In this document: positions 8,579 to 17,286 of the stretch, one piece after another
Position numbering within the stretch: the first letter of the stretch is position 1
Layout: every line of letters starts with the position of its first letter
DNA from: Candidatus Saccharimonadaceae bacterium ML1
GTDB taxonomy: Bacteria > Patescibacteriota > Saccharimonadia > Saccharimonadales > Saccharimonadaceae
NCBI GenBank assembly: GCA_030253535.1
Contig: CP124550.1
Coordinates: 800,134-864,133, forward strand
DNA length: 64,000 nt
Reading direction: 5' to 3'
Translations under genes and position numbers: made by a program
The notes under the pieces: model-generated
Databases searched by the model: none
Seen by the model: the letters and a program-made list of their open reading frames with translations, nothing else
What the model was told of the DNA's origin: nothing

Positions 8579-10422
8579 TATATTGCCTCCACCTCAACAC
8601 CTTGCCGTTCGGCTTGCAGGAGTAAGTTTACTTTTAGATTTATGTCGTCACCGAAGGCTCGGTCGAGGATGATGATGGATGATGGTTTGGTAGCGAGAAT
8701 GGTCGTAAATAATTCCTCCGTCATGGAGTGCGCTAAGCAAATGACGAGCTTTTCGGACGGGATAAAGCAGAAGTTATCATACTGGTCGATCTGCGCCAAT
8801 GGCGAGATGCCGCGCTTGAGCAGGAGCTCGGTCAGTAGGTCATCGTCAGTCACACCATCTTCCAGCGGGTCGAGGCTGGCGAGGGCTTGCTGGCGAATCT
8901 CCTCCGGGTCAGAAACCAGCTCGTTCCACTGCTTGAAATTACTATCACTCACCCGATACGCTCGGAAGCCAAGGTCAAGCGGGACATTGCGAGAAGCTAA
9001 CTTGTCCGTCTGATCGGAACGGATTTTGGCGCCCGCCCGACGGATGCGCTCACGAGCAATGTCTGCGATGGTGCGATAGCCAGCTTTATACGCCTCCGAC
9101 TTCTCGTCAGCCAGCTCAGGTAACTGCACGCAAATCCAGCGGCGATTGCCACCATCTTCGGCGTTGAGTTGCATCACAGCGTGAGCAGTTGTACCGGAAC
9201 CGGAGAAGAAGTCAAGAATAATATCGTTACTTTCTAAACTAGTACCAATTTGACAAATTCTTTTTATAAGTCCCAATGGCTTTGGTGTATCAAAAACATT
9301 CTCTGGCATCAAATCTTTCAATTCTTGTCGTGCTTTATCGGTACTTCCGACTTCATCATATTTCCATAAGCTCACTGGAAGTATATCGCCGACCTCATCA
9401 AGATATCTCTTAAAAACAGGAGTTGAGTCTTTATTCTTCCCGAAATAAATCCTACCCTCAGCTTCTAATTGTTTTATCTTTTCCTGACTAAACCTGTTGT
9501 ATGTACCAGCTGGTGGATGCCAGATGCGACCGTTAGTAAACATAACCTCCTGAGAGTTATTGCCGCTTCTGGCGTGCAAGGGGATAGCTTTCCAAGGGCC
9601 CCTTGGATCGTCATCAGGATTAGTATAACGACTATTTTGCTGTTCAGTTCGTGGTAAACGATTTAAAACAGAGACTCTCTCGTTAATTGACCTAGCGTAG
9701 CACATAACGTATTCATGGGTACAGGAAATATTTTTAGCATCATTACTTTGCGTATATTTCTTTTGCCACACAATCTGCGCTACAAAATTCTCCTCCCCAA
9801 ATATCTCGTTCATCATCAGGCGAAGGTTGTGGACTTCGTTGTCATCGATCGAGACGAAGATGACGCCGTCTTGGCGAAGCAGATTGCGTGCCAAGAAGAG
9901 GCGTGGATACATCATGTTCAGCCAGTTGCTGTGCTTGTGCCCGCCAGTATTGGTACGCAGGCCATCGTCGCGAGTGATATTTCCCTCGTCGTCGGTCAGG
10001 CCAGCTTCGGCCGCATAGCTGGCGCGAGTTTGCTTGAAATCATCGTTGTAGACGAAATCATTGCCAGTGTTGTACGGCGGGTCAATGTAGATCATCTTCA
10101 CCTTGCCGTAATAACTTTTGTGCAAAATCTTCAACGCCGCCAAGTTGTCGCCCTCGATGAACATATTACTCGTGGCATCCCAATCAACGGAATTAGCTCG
10201 GTCAACATGGAGCGTCTCGACCGTCTTCTCTTGGATTTTGGCAAAAACGTCGCTCTTACCCTTCCAGCCGAGACCGTAGCGCTCACCCAAATCGACCGCC
10301 TCGCCGAGCGTCGCCTTGAGACGCACCCAGTCAATTTTATCCTCGGCAAACACCTCCGGAAAAAGCTGGCGGAGCTTTGCTAGTTGATCGTTCGTTATGT
10401 CGTCGTTGTAGCCGTTCATCAT
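8578..10422 (-). CDS. mod: Type III DNA methyltransferase, Mod subunit
   Basis: Mod recognises the target and methylates adenine N6 using SAM. Motif IV DPPYNTGNDF (DPPY at 114-117) precedes the SAM motif DFFSGSG (about 404-410), the beta-class order of type III Mod proteins. The region between (about 220-400, bases 9222-9762) is the target recognition domain and is visibly more AT-rich than the flanking parts of the same gene, as expected for exchanged specificity domains. A TATAAT at 10439-10434 and an AGGAAG before the ATG suggest its own promoter just behind the fic stop. The 614-residue length is normal. Confidence 0.94.
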   Translation of the reverse strand: MMNGYNDDITNDQLAKLRQLFPEVFAEDKIDWVRLKATLGEAVDLGERYGLGWKGKSDVFAKIQEKTVETLHVDRANSVDWDATSNMFIEGDNLAALKILHKSYYGKVKMIYIDPPYNTGNDFVYNDDFKQTRASYAAEAGLTDDEGNITRDDGLRTNTGGHKHSNWLNMMYPRLFLARNLLRQDGVIFVSIDDNEVHNLRLMMNEIFGEENFVAQIVWQKKYTQSNDAKNISCTHEYVMCYARSINERVSVLNRLPRTEQQNSRYTNPDDDPRGPWKAIPLHARSGNNSQEVMFTNGRIWHPPAGTYNRFSQEKIKQLEAEGRIYFGKNKDSTPVFKRYLDEVGDILPVSLWKYDEVGSTDKARQELKDLMPENVFDTPKPLGLIKRICQIGTSLESNDIILDFFSGSGTTAHAVMQLNAEDGGNRRWICVQLPELADEKSEAYKAGYRTIADIARERIRRAGAKIRSDQTDKLASRNVPLDLGFRAYRVSDSNFKQWNELVSDPEEIRQQALASLDPLEDGVTDDDLLTELLLKRGISPLAQIDQYDNFCFIPSEKLVICLAHSMTEELFTTILATKPSSIIILDRAFGDDINLKVNLLLQAERQGVEVEAI

Positions 10423-10441
10423 ACTTCCTCTTTATTATAAA

Positions 10442-11617
10442 TCATCCTAGAGATTCGTCTTCTGCGAATACTTCTACATAATCTTTATACGTATACTTCT
10501 TACCATAACCATCGTTCTCGTCGGCTGGATAAAGGATATTCATATCAACGAGACGATCTATCAGCTTGTAGGCTGATGGCCTACTGTACCTAGTTTGATT
10601 AACAACATCAGCGATACCTACAGTTGGCATCTTATAAAGAAAGCGAATCATATCAAGTGTTTTCGGAGCTGTAGCCTTGCCAAGTTTCTGAGCTTTTCTC
10701 ATATCTCGTTCTCGTAATTCGGTTATCTTCCGACATGTCTCAATAGACGAATTAGCGATATCTATCACGCCGTCTAGAAAGAACTCCACCCATTCTTCAG
10801 CGTTACCGTTCTCTGAATGGTAAGCATTGAGTTTTTCATAGTAGGTTTCTTGATGTTTCTTAAAATACGTTGACAAATAGAGGACTGGCATTTCCAGTAA
10901 CCGCCGATGCCACAAAAACATCGTCACGAGCATGCGTCCAGTTCGCCCATTGCCATCAAGAAATGGGTGGATTGTTTCAAACTGGGCATGCAACAAACCA
11001 GCTTTGATAAGCGGTAAATATTCATCGTCAGCATGAATGAATTTTTCCAGGTCGTTTAGCGCTTGATTCATTTCGCAAACAGGCGGCGGCACAAAGCGCG
11101 CGTTATCCGGACGGGTGCCGCCGATCCAATTTTGCGTACGACGAAACTCACCGGGGAAAGGGTTGTGCGTATTGCGCGCACCAGTCATGAGTTTCTCGTG
11201 TAGCTCACGGATGAAACGCAGCGAGAATGGAAAATCCTTTGCCCGCTCTAATCCATAATTAAGCGCCTCAATATAGTGCAAAATATCATCAACGTCTTGC
11301 GGCAAATTATTACGCCGCTCAATATTTAGCGCCTCGATTGCGTCAGAGATAGATGCCTGTGTACCTTCAATTTGGCTTGAGGATGAAGCATCTTTGCGAA
11401 CGAACATTTCCAAAAAATAATCTCTATCTGGCAGTAAGGCTGTAATGCCGTCTAGTTTCCCTAAGAGTCGCATCGCCTCAGCATGCTTCTGTTGAATAGC
11501 CGATGAGAACACTAGTGTATCTTTTGGCGGAAACGGCTCTAAGACAAAAGCCTTAAACCCTTCTGGCTGGGGTCTATATACACCAATCCTAGGATTTTTA
11601 CTGCTAATCTTAGTCAT
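10442..11617 (-). CDS. Fic-domain protein with N-terminal inhibitory motif and winged helix
   Basis: Fic proteins transfer AMP (or other phosphates) to Ser/Thr/Tyr of targets. The full core motif HPFLDGNGRTGR is present near the middle. Before it, SSSQIEGT matches the [S/T]xxxE[G/N] inhibitory helix of class II Fic proteins, so activity is probably self-restrained. The C-terminus (TVGIADVVNQTRYSRPSAYKLIDRLV) is a winged helix-turn-helix. The start at 11617 (MTKISSKN) is preferred to ATG 11638 because operator-like repeats fill 11621-11719. It is transcribed toward mod and often accompanies restriction loci. Autoregulation is likely. Confidence 0.88.
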   Translation of the reverse strand: MTKISSKNPRIGVYRPQPEGFKAFVLEPFPPKDTLVFSSAIQQKHAEAMRLLGKLDGITALLPDRDYFLEMFVRKDASSSSQIEGTQASISDAIEALNIERRNNLPQDVDDILHYIEALNYGLERAKDFPFSLRFIRELHEKLMTGARNTHNPFPGEFRRTQNWIGGTRPDNARFVPPPVCEMNQALNDLEKFIHADDEYLPLIKAGLLHAQFETIHPFLDGNGRTGRMLVTMFLWHRRLLEMPVLYLSTYFKKHQETYYEKLNAYHSENGNAEEWVEFFLDGVIDIANSSIETCRKITELRERDMRKAQKLGKATAPKTLDMIRFLYKMPTVGIADVVNQTRYSRPSAYKLIDRLVDMNILYPADENDGYGKKYTYKDYVEVFAEDESLG

Positions 11618-11620
11618 ACT

Positions 11621-11719
11621 ATGTAAAGATTTTAGCATTTTTTATTTACATTTACAATAATTTGTAAAGTTTTTAGCTATTTTATTTACATATGACATAG
11701 AGATGTAAAGTTTTTACAT
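11621..11719. promoter_or_regulatory. Operator-like TGTAAAG repeats upstream of fic
   Basis: Three copies of TGTAAAGnTTTTA lie at about 11622-11634, 11662-11675 and 11704-11716. The last is part of a perfect 7+3+7 palindrome (11703-11719), and another 7-base inverted repeat (TTTACAA/TTGTAAA) spans about 11651-11668. Their spacing around the expected fic promoter suggests binding sites for a winged-helix protein, most simply Fic itself. Confidence 0.55.
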
Positions 11720-11753
11720 ATCACTGAGGTAATTTACGCCTAAAGAGCGCAAA

Positions 11754-12599
11754 ATGACGAAGTGGCAGCCGCCATTGCACTTCAACTGCCGTTGTATATG
11801 GGTAATGATACGTAAGATGTCGGATGACTACAAATCACCTGAAGTTACCGGTATGAAGAACGAAGCGCTTGCCGATAAGGTAGAGCATCTCAAAACAACG
11901 CGCAAGCAGGAGCTGATTGATACTGGCTTTTTACTAGGCGGCATTACAAAAGTTGAGGTGGAAAGCTTGCTGATGTATCAAGGAACATATTACAGAGAAA
12001 TCAACGACCACTTCCGATTTGGCAAAGCTATCACGCCTGGTGCGCTCAAGGCGTCGCAGCGTGTTGACAATGTTATCGCACGCAGTGCAACGAATGGTCG
12101 GATTCCAGTGTATCGCGGCATTGGACTAAACGATGAACTGAAAGTTGGTCAGATACTGGAGGAAAGTGCTTATATGTCGACAAGTTCATCACGTACCATA
12201 GCCACAGAGTTTGCGGCAGTATCAAGCAAGACCCATAGATATGTCCTGGAATTTGAAATTCCAAATGGCTATCATAGTGTCTATATGGATAAAGTACTCG
12301 GTGAACGCTCGCAATACGACGAGGCGGAATACCTGCTTGGCAGAGGTAGGCGTGTTATAATCAAGAGTATGGAACAAGATGGCGATATCACAAAGGTAAA
12401 GGCTGCACTCATTGATGAAACGGGGCGCGAACTTGCTGATAAACAGAAGCCGGTTTTCATCACTACTCCGGAAGAGGCGGCAGCGGCAGCCGCCAAAGCC
12501 GAAGCTAACTTCGACATCAACAGTCCGCGTACTCGGCGTATATTCAAACGCTGGAAAGAAGACAACGAAAGCTTTGCAAAAGCGAACGGTTTGAAGTAG
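11754..12599 (+). CDS. ADP-ribosyltransferase toxin domain with residual MuF head-protein tail (phage remnant)
   Basis: The catalytic domain is an R-S-E-class ADP-ribosyltransferase: arginine in VYRGIG (R121), the STS strand YMSTSSS (142-144), and the ARTT-loop ExE in YDEAEYLLGRG (E190, E192), the arrangement of arginine-modifying exotoxins. YYREIN at about 79-84 is also typical. The first residues, QPPLHFNCRC, match the C-terminal end of MuF-type phage head-morphogenesis proteins, which are commonly fused to such toxins. The rest of the MuF part is absent, since an in-frame stop lies eight codons before the ATG. It is probably a decayed or captured phage toxin. No secretion signal is seen. 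Confidence 0.85.
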   Translation: MTKWQPPLHFNCRCIWVMIRKMSDDYKSPEVTGMKNEALADKVEHLKTTRKQELIDTGFLLGGITKVEVESLLMYQGTYYREINDHFRFGKAITPGALKASQRVDNVIARSATNGRIPVYRGIGLNDELKVGQILEESAYMSTSSSRTIATEFAAVSSKTHRYVLEFEIPNGYHSVYMDKVLGERSQYDEAEYLLGRGRRVIIKSMEQDGDITKVKAALIDETGRELADKQKPVFITTPEEAAAAAAKAEANFDINSPRTRRIFKRWKEDNESFAKANGLK

Positions 12600-12639
12600 T
12601 TGCCAACTCTCCTCTCTCTGTAGTACAATAACCGTAAGC

Positions 12640-12672
12640 AACGTGGTCACAAGCAGTGGGCACGTTTTTTCT
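12640..12672 (+). terminator. Rho-independent terminator after the ART gene
   Basis: AACGTG (12640-12645) pairs with CACGTT (12661-12666) and CAC with GTG inside it, around an AAGCA loop. A six-T run follows directly. Confidence 0.65.
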
Positions 12673-12747
12673 TTCTCTCGCAGTCCGGAAAGGTAATATG
12701 CCGCCGCTATCGTGGCCATTTCAAACGTTGCTAAAGAACAAACAATC

Positions 12748-12957
12748 ATGAAAACACAAACAAACACGAACACAAACACACTACGAAGCCGCTATGTCGC
12801 GGTTACCGAGCATGAAGATGTAGAGCTTGCCGATGCTCATAACGGCAAGTTCAAACGATTCAAGAAGATGATCGCCGGCTATGGCGACTTCGTAGACCCG
12901 CGGAATGCGGGGAGGAAGATGGTGCTGGATAAAGAGTTCTCACGCAAAACCAGTTAA
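12748..12957 (+). CDS. Small hypothetical protein next to the ART gene
   Basis: No family is recognised. The product has an Asn/Thr-rich start and then a charged region ending in GYGDFVDPRNAGRKMVLDKEFSRK. An ATG twelve codons upstream (12712) is possible. It lies between two terminators, downstream of the phage-derived toxin gene, so it may be another phage-derived small gene or the toxin's immunity partner. Neither is shown by the sequence. Confidence 0.5.
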   Translation: MKTQTNTNTNTLRSRYVAVTEHEDVELADAHNGKFKRFKKMIAGYGDFVDPRNAGRKMVLDKEFSRKTS

Positions 12958-12980
12958 TTCGGGTAGTAGAGACCCATTTT

Positions 12981-13008
12981 AATAGACGACTTCGGTCGTC
13001 TATTTTTT
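12981..13008 (+). terminator. Strong terminator with UUCG tetraloop
   Basis: Ten-base perfect stem (12981-12990 with 12995-13004) around TTCG, followed by a T-run to 13008. It ends the small phage-region gene. Confidence 0.85.
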
Positions 13009-13044
13009 ATGCTACGGTATAGTGCATTATGTTATAACTATAAT

Positions 13045-14283
13045 ATGACGCGTTCAAAAACACATAAAATCACATCGCCCGTGCCAAAGAAATCGACGCG
13101 AAAAATGCCAAGAAAACGGCGGAGCATTTCTTTGAAAAAATCATGCATCATCGTCTTTGCTGTAACGCCAGTTCTTGCAACCACATGCTTAGCGCTCGCG
13201 TTTCACCTGAACCGCCCGCATGTTACGCCAGCAGCCGATCCCGCCGACACCAAATATTATTTCGCAAATCCAAAATATCGCGACATTACGTCAAAATTTG
13301 TGCAGCGCCGCAACCGCGCCGAGCAAACATCACTTGAATATCCCATTACGAAAAATCAGAAGATTAACGATACGATCGCCGCTGCTATCAACGAGAAAGA
13401 CCGCGGCTTTCGCGATACGCTCGCCAAACAGTCGGCGCACATTACCGAGCCATTCACGAACACAGCGGGCTACCAAGTGCTGCGTAACGACGACCGTTTT
13501 ATATCAATTACAGTGCTAATTAAGCAAAATATGCACACTACGCACTCCGAGCAGTATTTGCTATCATGGACGTTTGACAAGCAAACAGGCGATATTGCAG
13601 GATCTAACGATCTAGCGTCAACTAATCCGCCAGATAATCCTACACCATCTCCCGCTGCTCCGCAAAACAGCACAATACGGTGCAGCGGCAAATGTATCGC
13701 GTTGACATTCGACGATGGACCGGGAGCGCATAGTATGCGTTTGCTTGACACGCTTGACGCATACCACGCTAAAGCAACCTTTTTTGTAATCGGTGAAAAA
13801 GTAGCAGCACACCATGCAATTCTACAGCAGCAAGCCGCCCGCGGGCATCAAATTGGCAACCATTCATGGCGGCACCCCGATTTAACAGCGCTCGCGCCAA
13901 GCAGTGTTGCAAACGAAATCACGCAAACTAACCGCGCGATTCATGCCGCTACCAAACAAACACCGGCAATAATGCGTCCGCCGTATGGCGCGATCAATGC
14001 CTCAGTTTCGCAGCAATTACAAACATTTGGCATGTCGTCGGTTCTGTGGTCGGTTGATACGCGCGACTGGGCTGATCGCGATAGTAATATCGTATGCTCG
14101 CGCGCCGTCAGCAATGCGCGCGCCGGCGCAATTATCTTATTCCACGATATCCACCCGACGTCGGTCGACGCTATACCGTGCGTTCTTAATGCATTATCAA
14201 AGCAAGGTTTCACATTCGTGACAATTGATACGCTTTTTGGCGGGAAGCTACAGCCAGGACGATCGTATTTTAGCGCGATATAA
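13045..14283 (+). CDS. Membrane-anchored polysaccharide deacetylase (NodB family)
   Basis: After a basic N-terminus and one membrane helix comes a PdaC-like domain of about 120 residues, a Pro/Ser linker, and a NodB deacetylase domain with all motifs: TFDDGP (catalytic and metal Asp), HSWRHPDL (metal His pair), RPPYGAI, SVDTRDW and LFHDIH. It would remove acetyl groups from peptidoglycan or other cell-surface glycans outside the cell. ATG 13045 is preferred over 13009, which lies at the end of the preceding terminator. A TATAAT directly abuts this ATG, so the real transcription start is unclear. It converges on the next gene with three bases between stops. Confidence 0.9.
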   Translation: MTRSKTHKITSPVPKKSTRKMPRKRRSISLKKSCIIVFAVTPVLATTCLALAFHLNRPHVTPAADPADTKYYFANPKYRDITSKFVQRRNRAEQTSLEYPITKNQKINDTIAAAINEKDRGFRDTLAKQSAHITEPFTNTAGYQVLRNDDRFISITVLIKQNMHTTHSEQYLLSWTFDKQTGDIAGSNDLASTNPPDNPTPSPAAPQNSTIRCSGKCIALTFDDGPGAHSMRLLDTLDAYHAKATFFVIGEKVAAHHAILQQQAARGHQIGNHSWRHPDLTALAPSSVANEITQTNRAIHAATKQTPAIMRPPYGAINASVSQQLQTFGMSSVLWSVDTRDWADRDSNIVCSRAVSNARAGAIILFHDIHPTSVDAIPCVLNALSKQGFTFVTIDTLFGGKLQPGRSYFSAI

Positions 14284-14286
14284 ATC

Positions 14287-15639
14287 CTATTTCCACACAA
14301 CATCACACCCGTCTATCGTGCGCATAACGGCACCGTTCTGATCAATGAGTACGGTGCGCGTCGACATATTGCGCCCATTAACAGGATAATTGTCAAACGA
14401 TGAACCCTGCTGCGGTGCAACTTCAACGGCAGCATACTGGCTGTTCGGCGATGCAGATAATCCCGTAATGTCATGCGCGCCGTCTGGATGATATAGCCTG
14501 GTTATGCCACGCCCGTCATCATATGTGACCTCACTGCCTGGTTTTCTGTCGGCAATAAACATACTCTGCATCAACCAGGCATTCTTTTCCAACAGTTTAA
14601 GCCGCACAATGTACGAATTCGCGTGCGCCGAGTCGCTGAAAACGGCGCGGCGTTCATTCTTCTCAAGGTCATATATCATGAAACCACCCGCGCTTCCGAG
14701 AAACGATAATTTCCGCCCATCGCTTGAAAAATCGCCAAGCTCGCTCGCGCTACCGAGCGGCCGCGGTTGTTTTTTACCTGTCGTGTCAACGAGTAGCAAA
14801 TCGCCCTTCACCGTGACGGCCGCTATCACACGGCCATCAGGACTAGCACGCCAATCAGTCACCGCGCCCGCATGTTCAATCGCGCGCGGCGATCCGTTTG
14901 TTACGTCTAGTAATTGGAGTTGCCCGCCTTTCGTATCGGAGTGCTCTCCCGTGATGTAGCCGACGCGCCGTCCATCGCCAAGCGATTGCAGTTTCGCGGC
15001 AAGTTGTGGTTTTGCTACCGGCACCATTTGCGTGCGCTTATCATTCACGTTAACGCGCTGCAATTGCGACACGCCGTCGCGATAGGTATTCACGACCAGT
15101 TCGTCGCGCACTGCGACAAACTCAAGGATTCGCGGCGCCGCAAATAATACTTCGGTTTTTTCAGATTGCATGGTTGCCGCGATAATTTGGTCATTTGCTT
15201 TATTCTCATCGCCGCCACTATATTGCCGATGCAGGTAATATAATTTCGCCGCCGGCGTGGAAAAACGATATTCAATATCGCTGCGCTGCCGCCCATATTG
15301 GCCTGCTACATCATGTATACGCACACGGTAGTCCGTTTGATACCGCAATCGTTCATTTGGCGTGATAATTATTGTGTTGCCGTTTGTCGCCACCGATACG
15401 GAAACGGCTGGCGCCAGCGATACCTGCTCTGGCGCAACACGCTTGATCGGCACCGACGTATGCAGCACAATCCGCCCGTTCGCGTTCGTTAATTCAGCTG
15501 GATTAAGATCGGCGTAGCGTACACGAACGCCTGCATTTGCTGTTGCTATTGTGAGAATTACTATAATAGCGCTGCAAACAGCTGCCACCAGCGTAAACCG
15601 GTGCAAACACAGCCTCTTCAGCTGCACTTTAATACACAT
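14287..15639 (-). CDS. Exported Ig-like/beta-propeller protein
   Basis: The protein has a signal anchor (about residues 13-36), an SbsA-type Ig-like domain with RLRYQTDYRVRI and YRFSTP, and then repeated WD/TolB-like propeller strands (for example DWRASPDGRVIAAVTVKGDLLLVD and GDFSSDGRKLSFLG). It is probably surface-attached, with a binding rather than catalytic role. Its ATG overlaps the stop of the upstream TIGR03943 gene by 11 bases, indicating co-translation with the two permease genes. The ligand is unknown. Confidence 0.75.
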   Translation of the reverse strand: MCIKVQLKRLCLHRFTLVAAVCSAIIVILTIATANAGVRVRYADLNPAELTNANGRIVLHTSVPIKRVAPEQVSLAPAVSVSVATNGNTIIITPNERLRYQTDYRVRIHDVAGQYGRQRSDIEYRFSTPAAKLYYLHRQYSGGDENKANDQIIAATMQSEKTEVLFAAPRILEFVAVRDELVVNTYRDGVSQLQRVNVNDKRTQMVPVAKPQLAAKLQSLGDGRRVGYITGEHSDTKGGQLQLLDVTNGSPRAIEHAGAVTDWRASPDGRVIAAVTVKGDLLLVDTTGKKQPRPLGSASELGDFSSDGRKLSFLGSAGGFMIYDLEKNERRAVFSDSAHANSYIVRLKLLEKNAWLMQSMFIADRKPGSEVTYDDGRGITRLYHPDGAHDITGLSASPNSQYAAVEVAPQQGSSFDNYPVNGRNMSTRTVLIDQNGAVMRTIDGCDVVWK

Positions 15640-16384
15640 ACGGCTCCCGCGGCGGCGTGACCGATTGAATGCGCGATGGTTTCAAAACGATTTTATGCAG
15701 CGAATCTGCGTCGGGGTTTTCGATAAACTCACCCGTGATTTCAAGCCAGCTATTCGGTGCGTAGCGATGGCGCCAATCCGGCGCGTAAACCGGCACGCCG
15801 ATCGGCTGCGCGTCAACCACGCAGCATGTCACGAAAAAACGCGAGGCAAAAAATATATTTGCGTTACCATTATCGGCAACAAATCCGGTAATTGAAGCGG
15901 TCTTGCCCACGATAAAATTCGCGTCGTAGTGCGCCAGCAGCGACGACCAATCTTTGATGCCGAGCTGCGAGTAATCAGCCGTATCAAATAGCGCTTGCGA
16001 GACACTTACGTCAGTCAGCGTCGGGTTGCGGTCAATACCGCGGCTAACTGCCGTACGCGAACTAAGTGTTGCCGGCTGCACGAAAAGGAAACCAGCACAA
16101 GCCATTACGAGGAGAAGCGCTGTCGCCACTCTCATCGTTGTAGGACGGATACCGGTGTACACAGCTGGCTTAATAGTCTGCCGCAAACGACAGCCGGCCA
16201 TCATACTTACCAACGACACTATCAATCCAACGCCAGCCATCACTAATGTAAATATCGTGTAGCGCGGATGAATATAGAGGTGCAGTTTTCCAAGCATGCC
16301 CAAGCGAATGATTCCAGCGCACAGTAGTGCCATCGCAATCGCGCCGCAATATTCAACATACCGCACCGACCATTTACAGTACAC
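15629..16384 (-). CDS. TIGR03943/DUF1980-family permease partner
   Basis: Several N-terminal membrane helices (about 10-115) precede an extracytoplasmic domain with conserved-looking GFVADNGNANIFFASRFFVTCCVVDAQPIGVPVY. This is the TIGR03943 (YcgQ-like) architecture. Such proteins are encoded with UPF0718 permeases and are thought to form a metal-ion or solute export complex. It overlaps the upstream permease by 11 bases and the downstream propeller gene by 11 bases. The CC pair could bind metal. The substrate is not established. Confidence 0.82.
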   Translation of the reverse strand: MYCKWSVRYVEYCGAIAMALLCAGIIRLGMLGKLHLYIHPRYTIFTLVMAGVGLIVSLVSMMAGCRLRQTIKPAVYTGIRPTTMRVATALLLVMACAGFLFVQPATLSSRTAVSRGIDRNPTLTDVSVSQALFDTADYSQLGIKDWSSLLAHYDANFIVGKTASITGFVADNGNANIFFASRFFVTCCVVDAQPIGVPVYAPDWRHRYAPNSWLEITGEFIENPDADSLHKIVLKPSRIQSVTPPREPYVY

Positions 16385-17255
16385 AATTCACCCCCAATCC
16401 TATTGCCGCAGACATCAACAATACCAACAGCGAAACCTGCATCAGCACTTTCGGCTGATACGTCGTCCGCATCAAACTAAGTAATTTAATGTCGATCATT
16501 GGCCCAAACGTCAGAAAACTCACAAGCGAACCAGCAGTAAACGTATCTTTAAATGCCAACGCAAAGAATGCGTCAACATTCGAGCAAATAGAAATCACGA
16601 ATGCCAACGCCAGCATTGCGACGATAGACCATGCCGGGTTGCTGCCAAGTGTTAATAAAATTTCACGCGGCACAGCAACTTGCACCAATGCTGCTACCGC
16701 TGCACCGAATAAAAGCGCCGGCAACATATGGCTTGCCTCGCGGCGGAATAGTTCTAAACTACGCACCCATCGCCGTTCATGAGTGTGGCGAGAAATTTGG
16801 CACGTTTTGATAAAATCTGGCTGTAGCAATTCATCGCGCCGGCGCTTCATAAACACCCAACCAACCATATTCGCGATGACAAAACCACCCGCCATACGCC
16901 CAGCAAGCACCACCGGATCGTTCGCAAATGCTTGCTGCGTGGTAATAATCGTCACCGGATTCAATACCGGAGCGGCAAGCAAAAATACCAGCGATTCCGA
17001 CGCACTCAAGCCTTGCACTAACAGTCCGCGTGCCAATGGCACATTACCGCACTCGCACACCGGCACAAATACACCCAACAACGAAATAGTAACTTGCCGC
17101 ACCCAACGACACTTTGGCAACCGGCGCAACAACCAGCCTTCCGGCAGCCATACTTGTACTGCCACCGAAATTATAATACCGAGCACAACAAACGGCAGTG
17201 CCTCAACGACAATACCAATCAAAAATGTGAGAAAATCTTGCAGAGGGGTGGGCAT
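16374..17255 (-). CDS. UPF0718/YraQ-type permease
   Basis: The 293-residue protein has about eight membrane helices. The motif VPVCECGNVPLARGLL and the later FLLAAPVLNPVTI are characteristic of this permease family (relatives: ArsP-type and YraQ/YcgR). The conserved Cys pair sits at the membrane interface and may bind soft metals. It is the first gene of a three-gene operon with the TIGR03943 partner and the propeller protein. Confidence 0.85.
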   Translation of the reverse strand: MPTPLQDFLTFLIGIVVEALPFVVLGIIISVAVQVWLPEGWLLRRLPKCRWVRQVTISLLGVFVPVCECGNVPLARGLLVQGLSASESLVFLLAAPVLNPVTIITTQQAFANDPVVLAGRMAGGFVIANMVGWVFMKRRRDELLQPDFIKTCQISRHTHERRWVRSLELFRREASHMLPALLFGAAVAALVQVAVPREILLTLGSNPAWSIVAMLALAFVISICSNVDAFFALAFKDTFTAGSLVSFLTFGPMIDIKLLSLMRTTYQPKVLMQVSLLVLLMSAAIGLGVNCVL

Positions 17256-17286
17256 ACAACCTCTATTATACCAATCGCAAGCTCAC

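Noticed and set aside
11754-12957. Calling the region a functional prophage
   Set aside because: Only a truncated head-protein tail with toxin domain and one small ORF are present; no integrase, terminase, portal or tail genes are seen.
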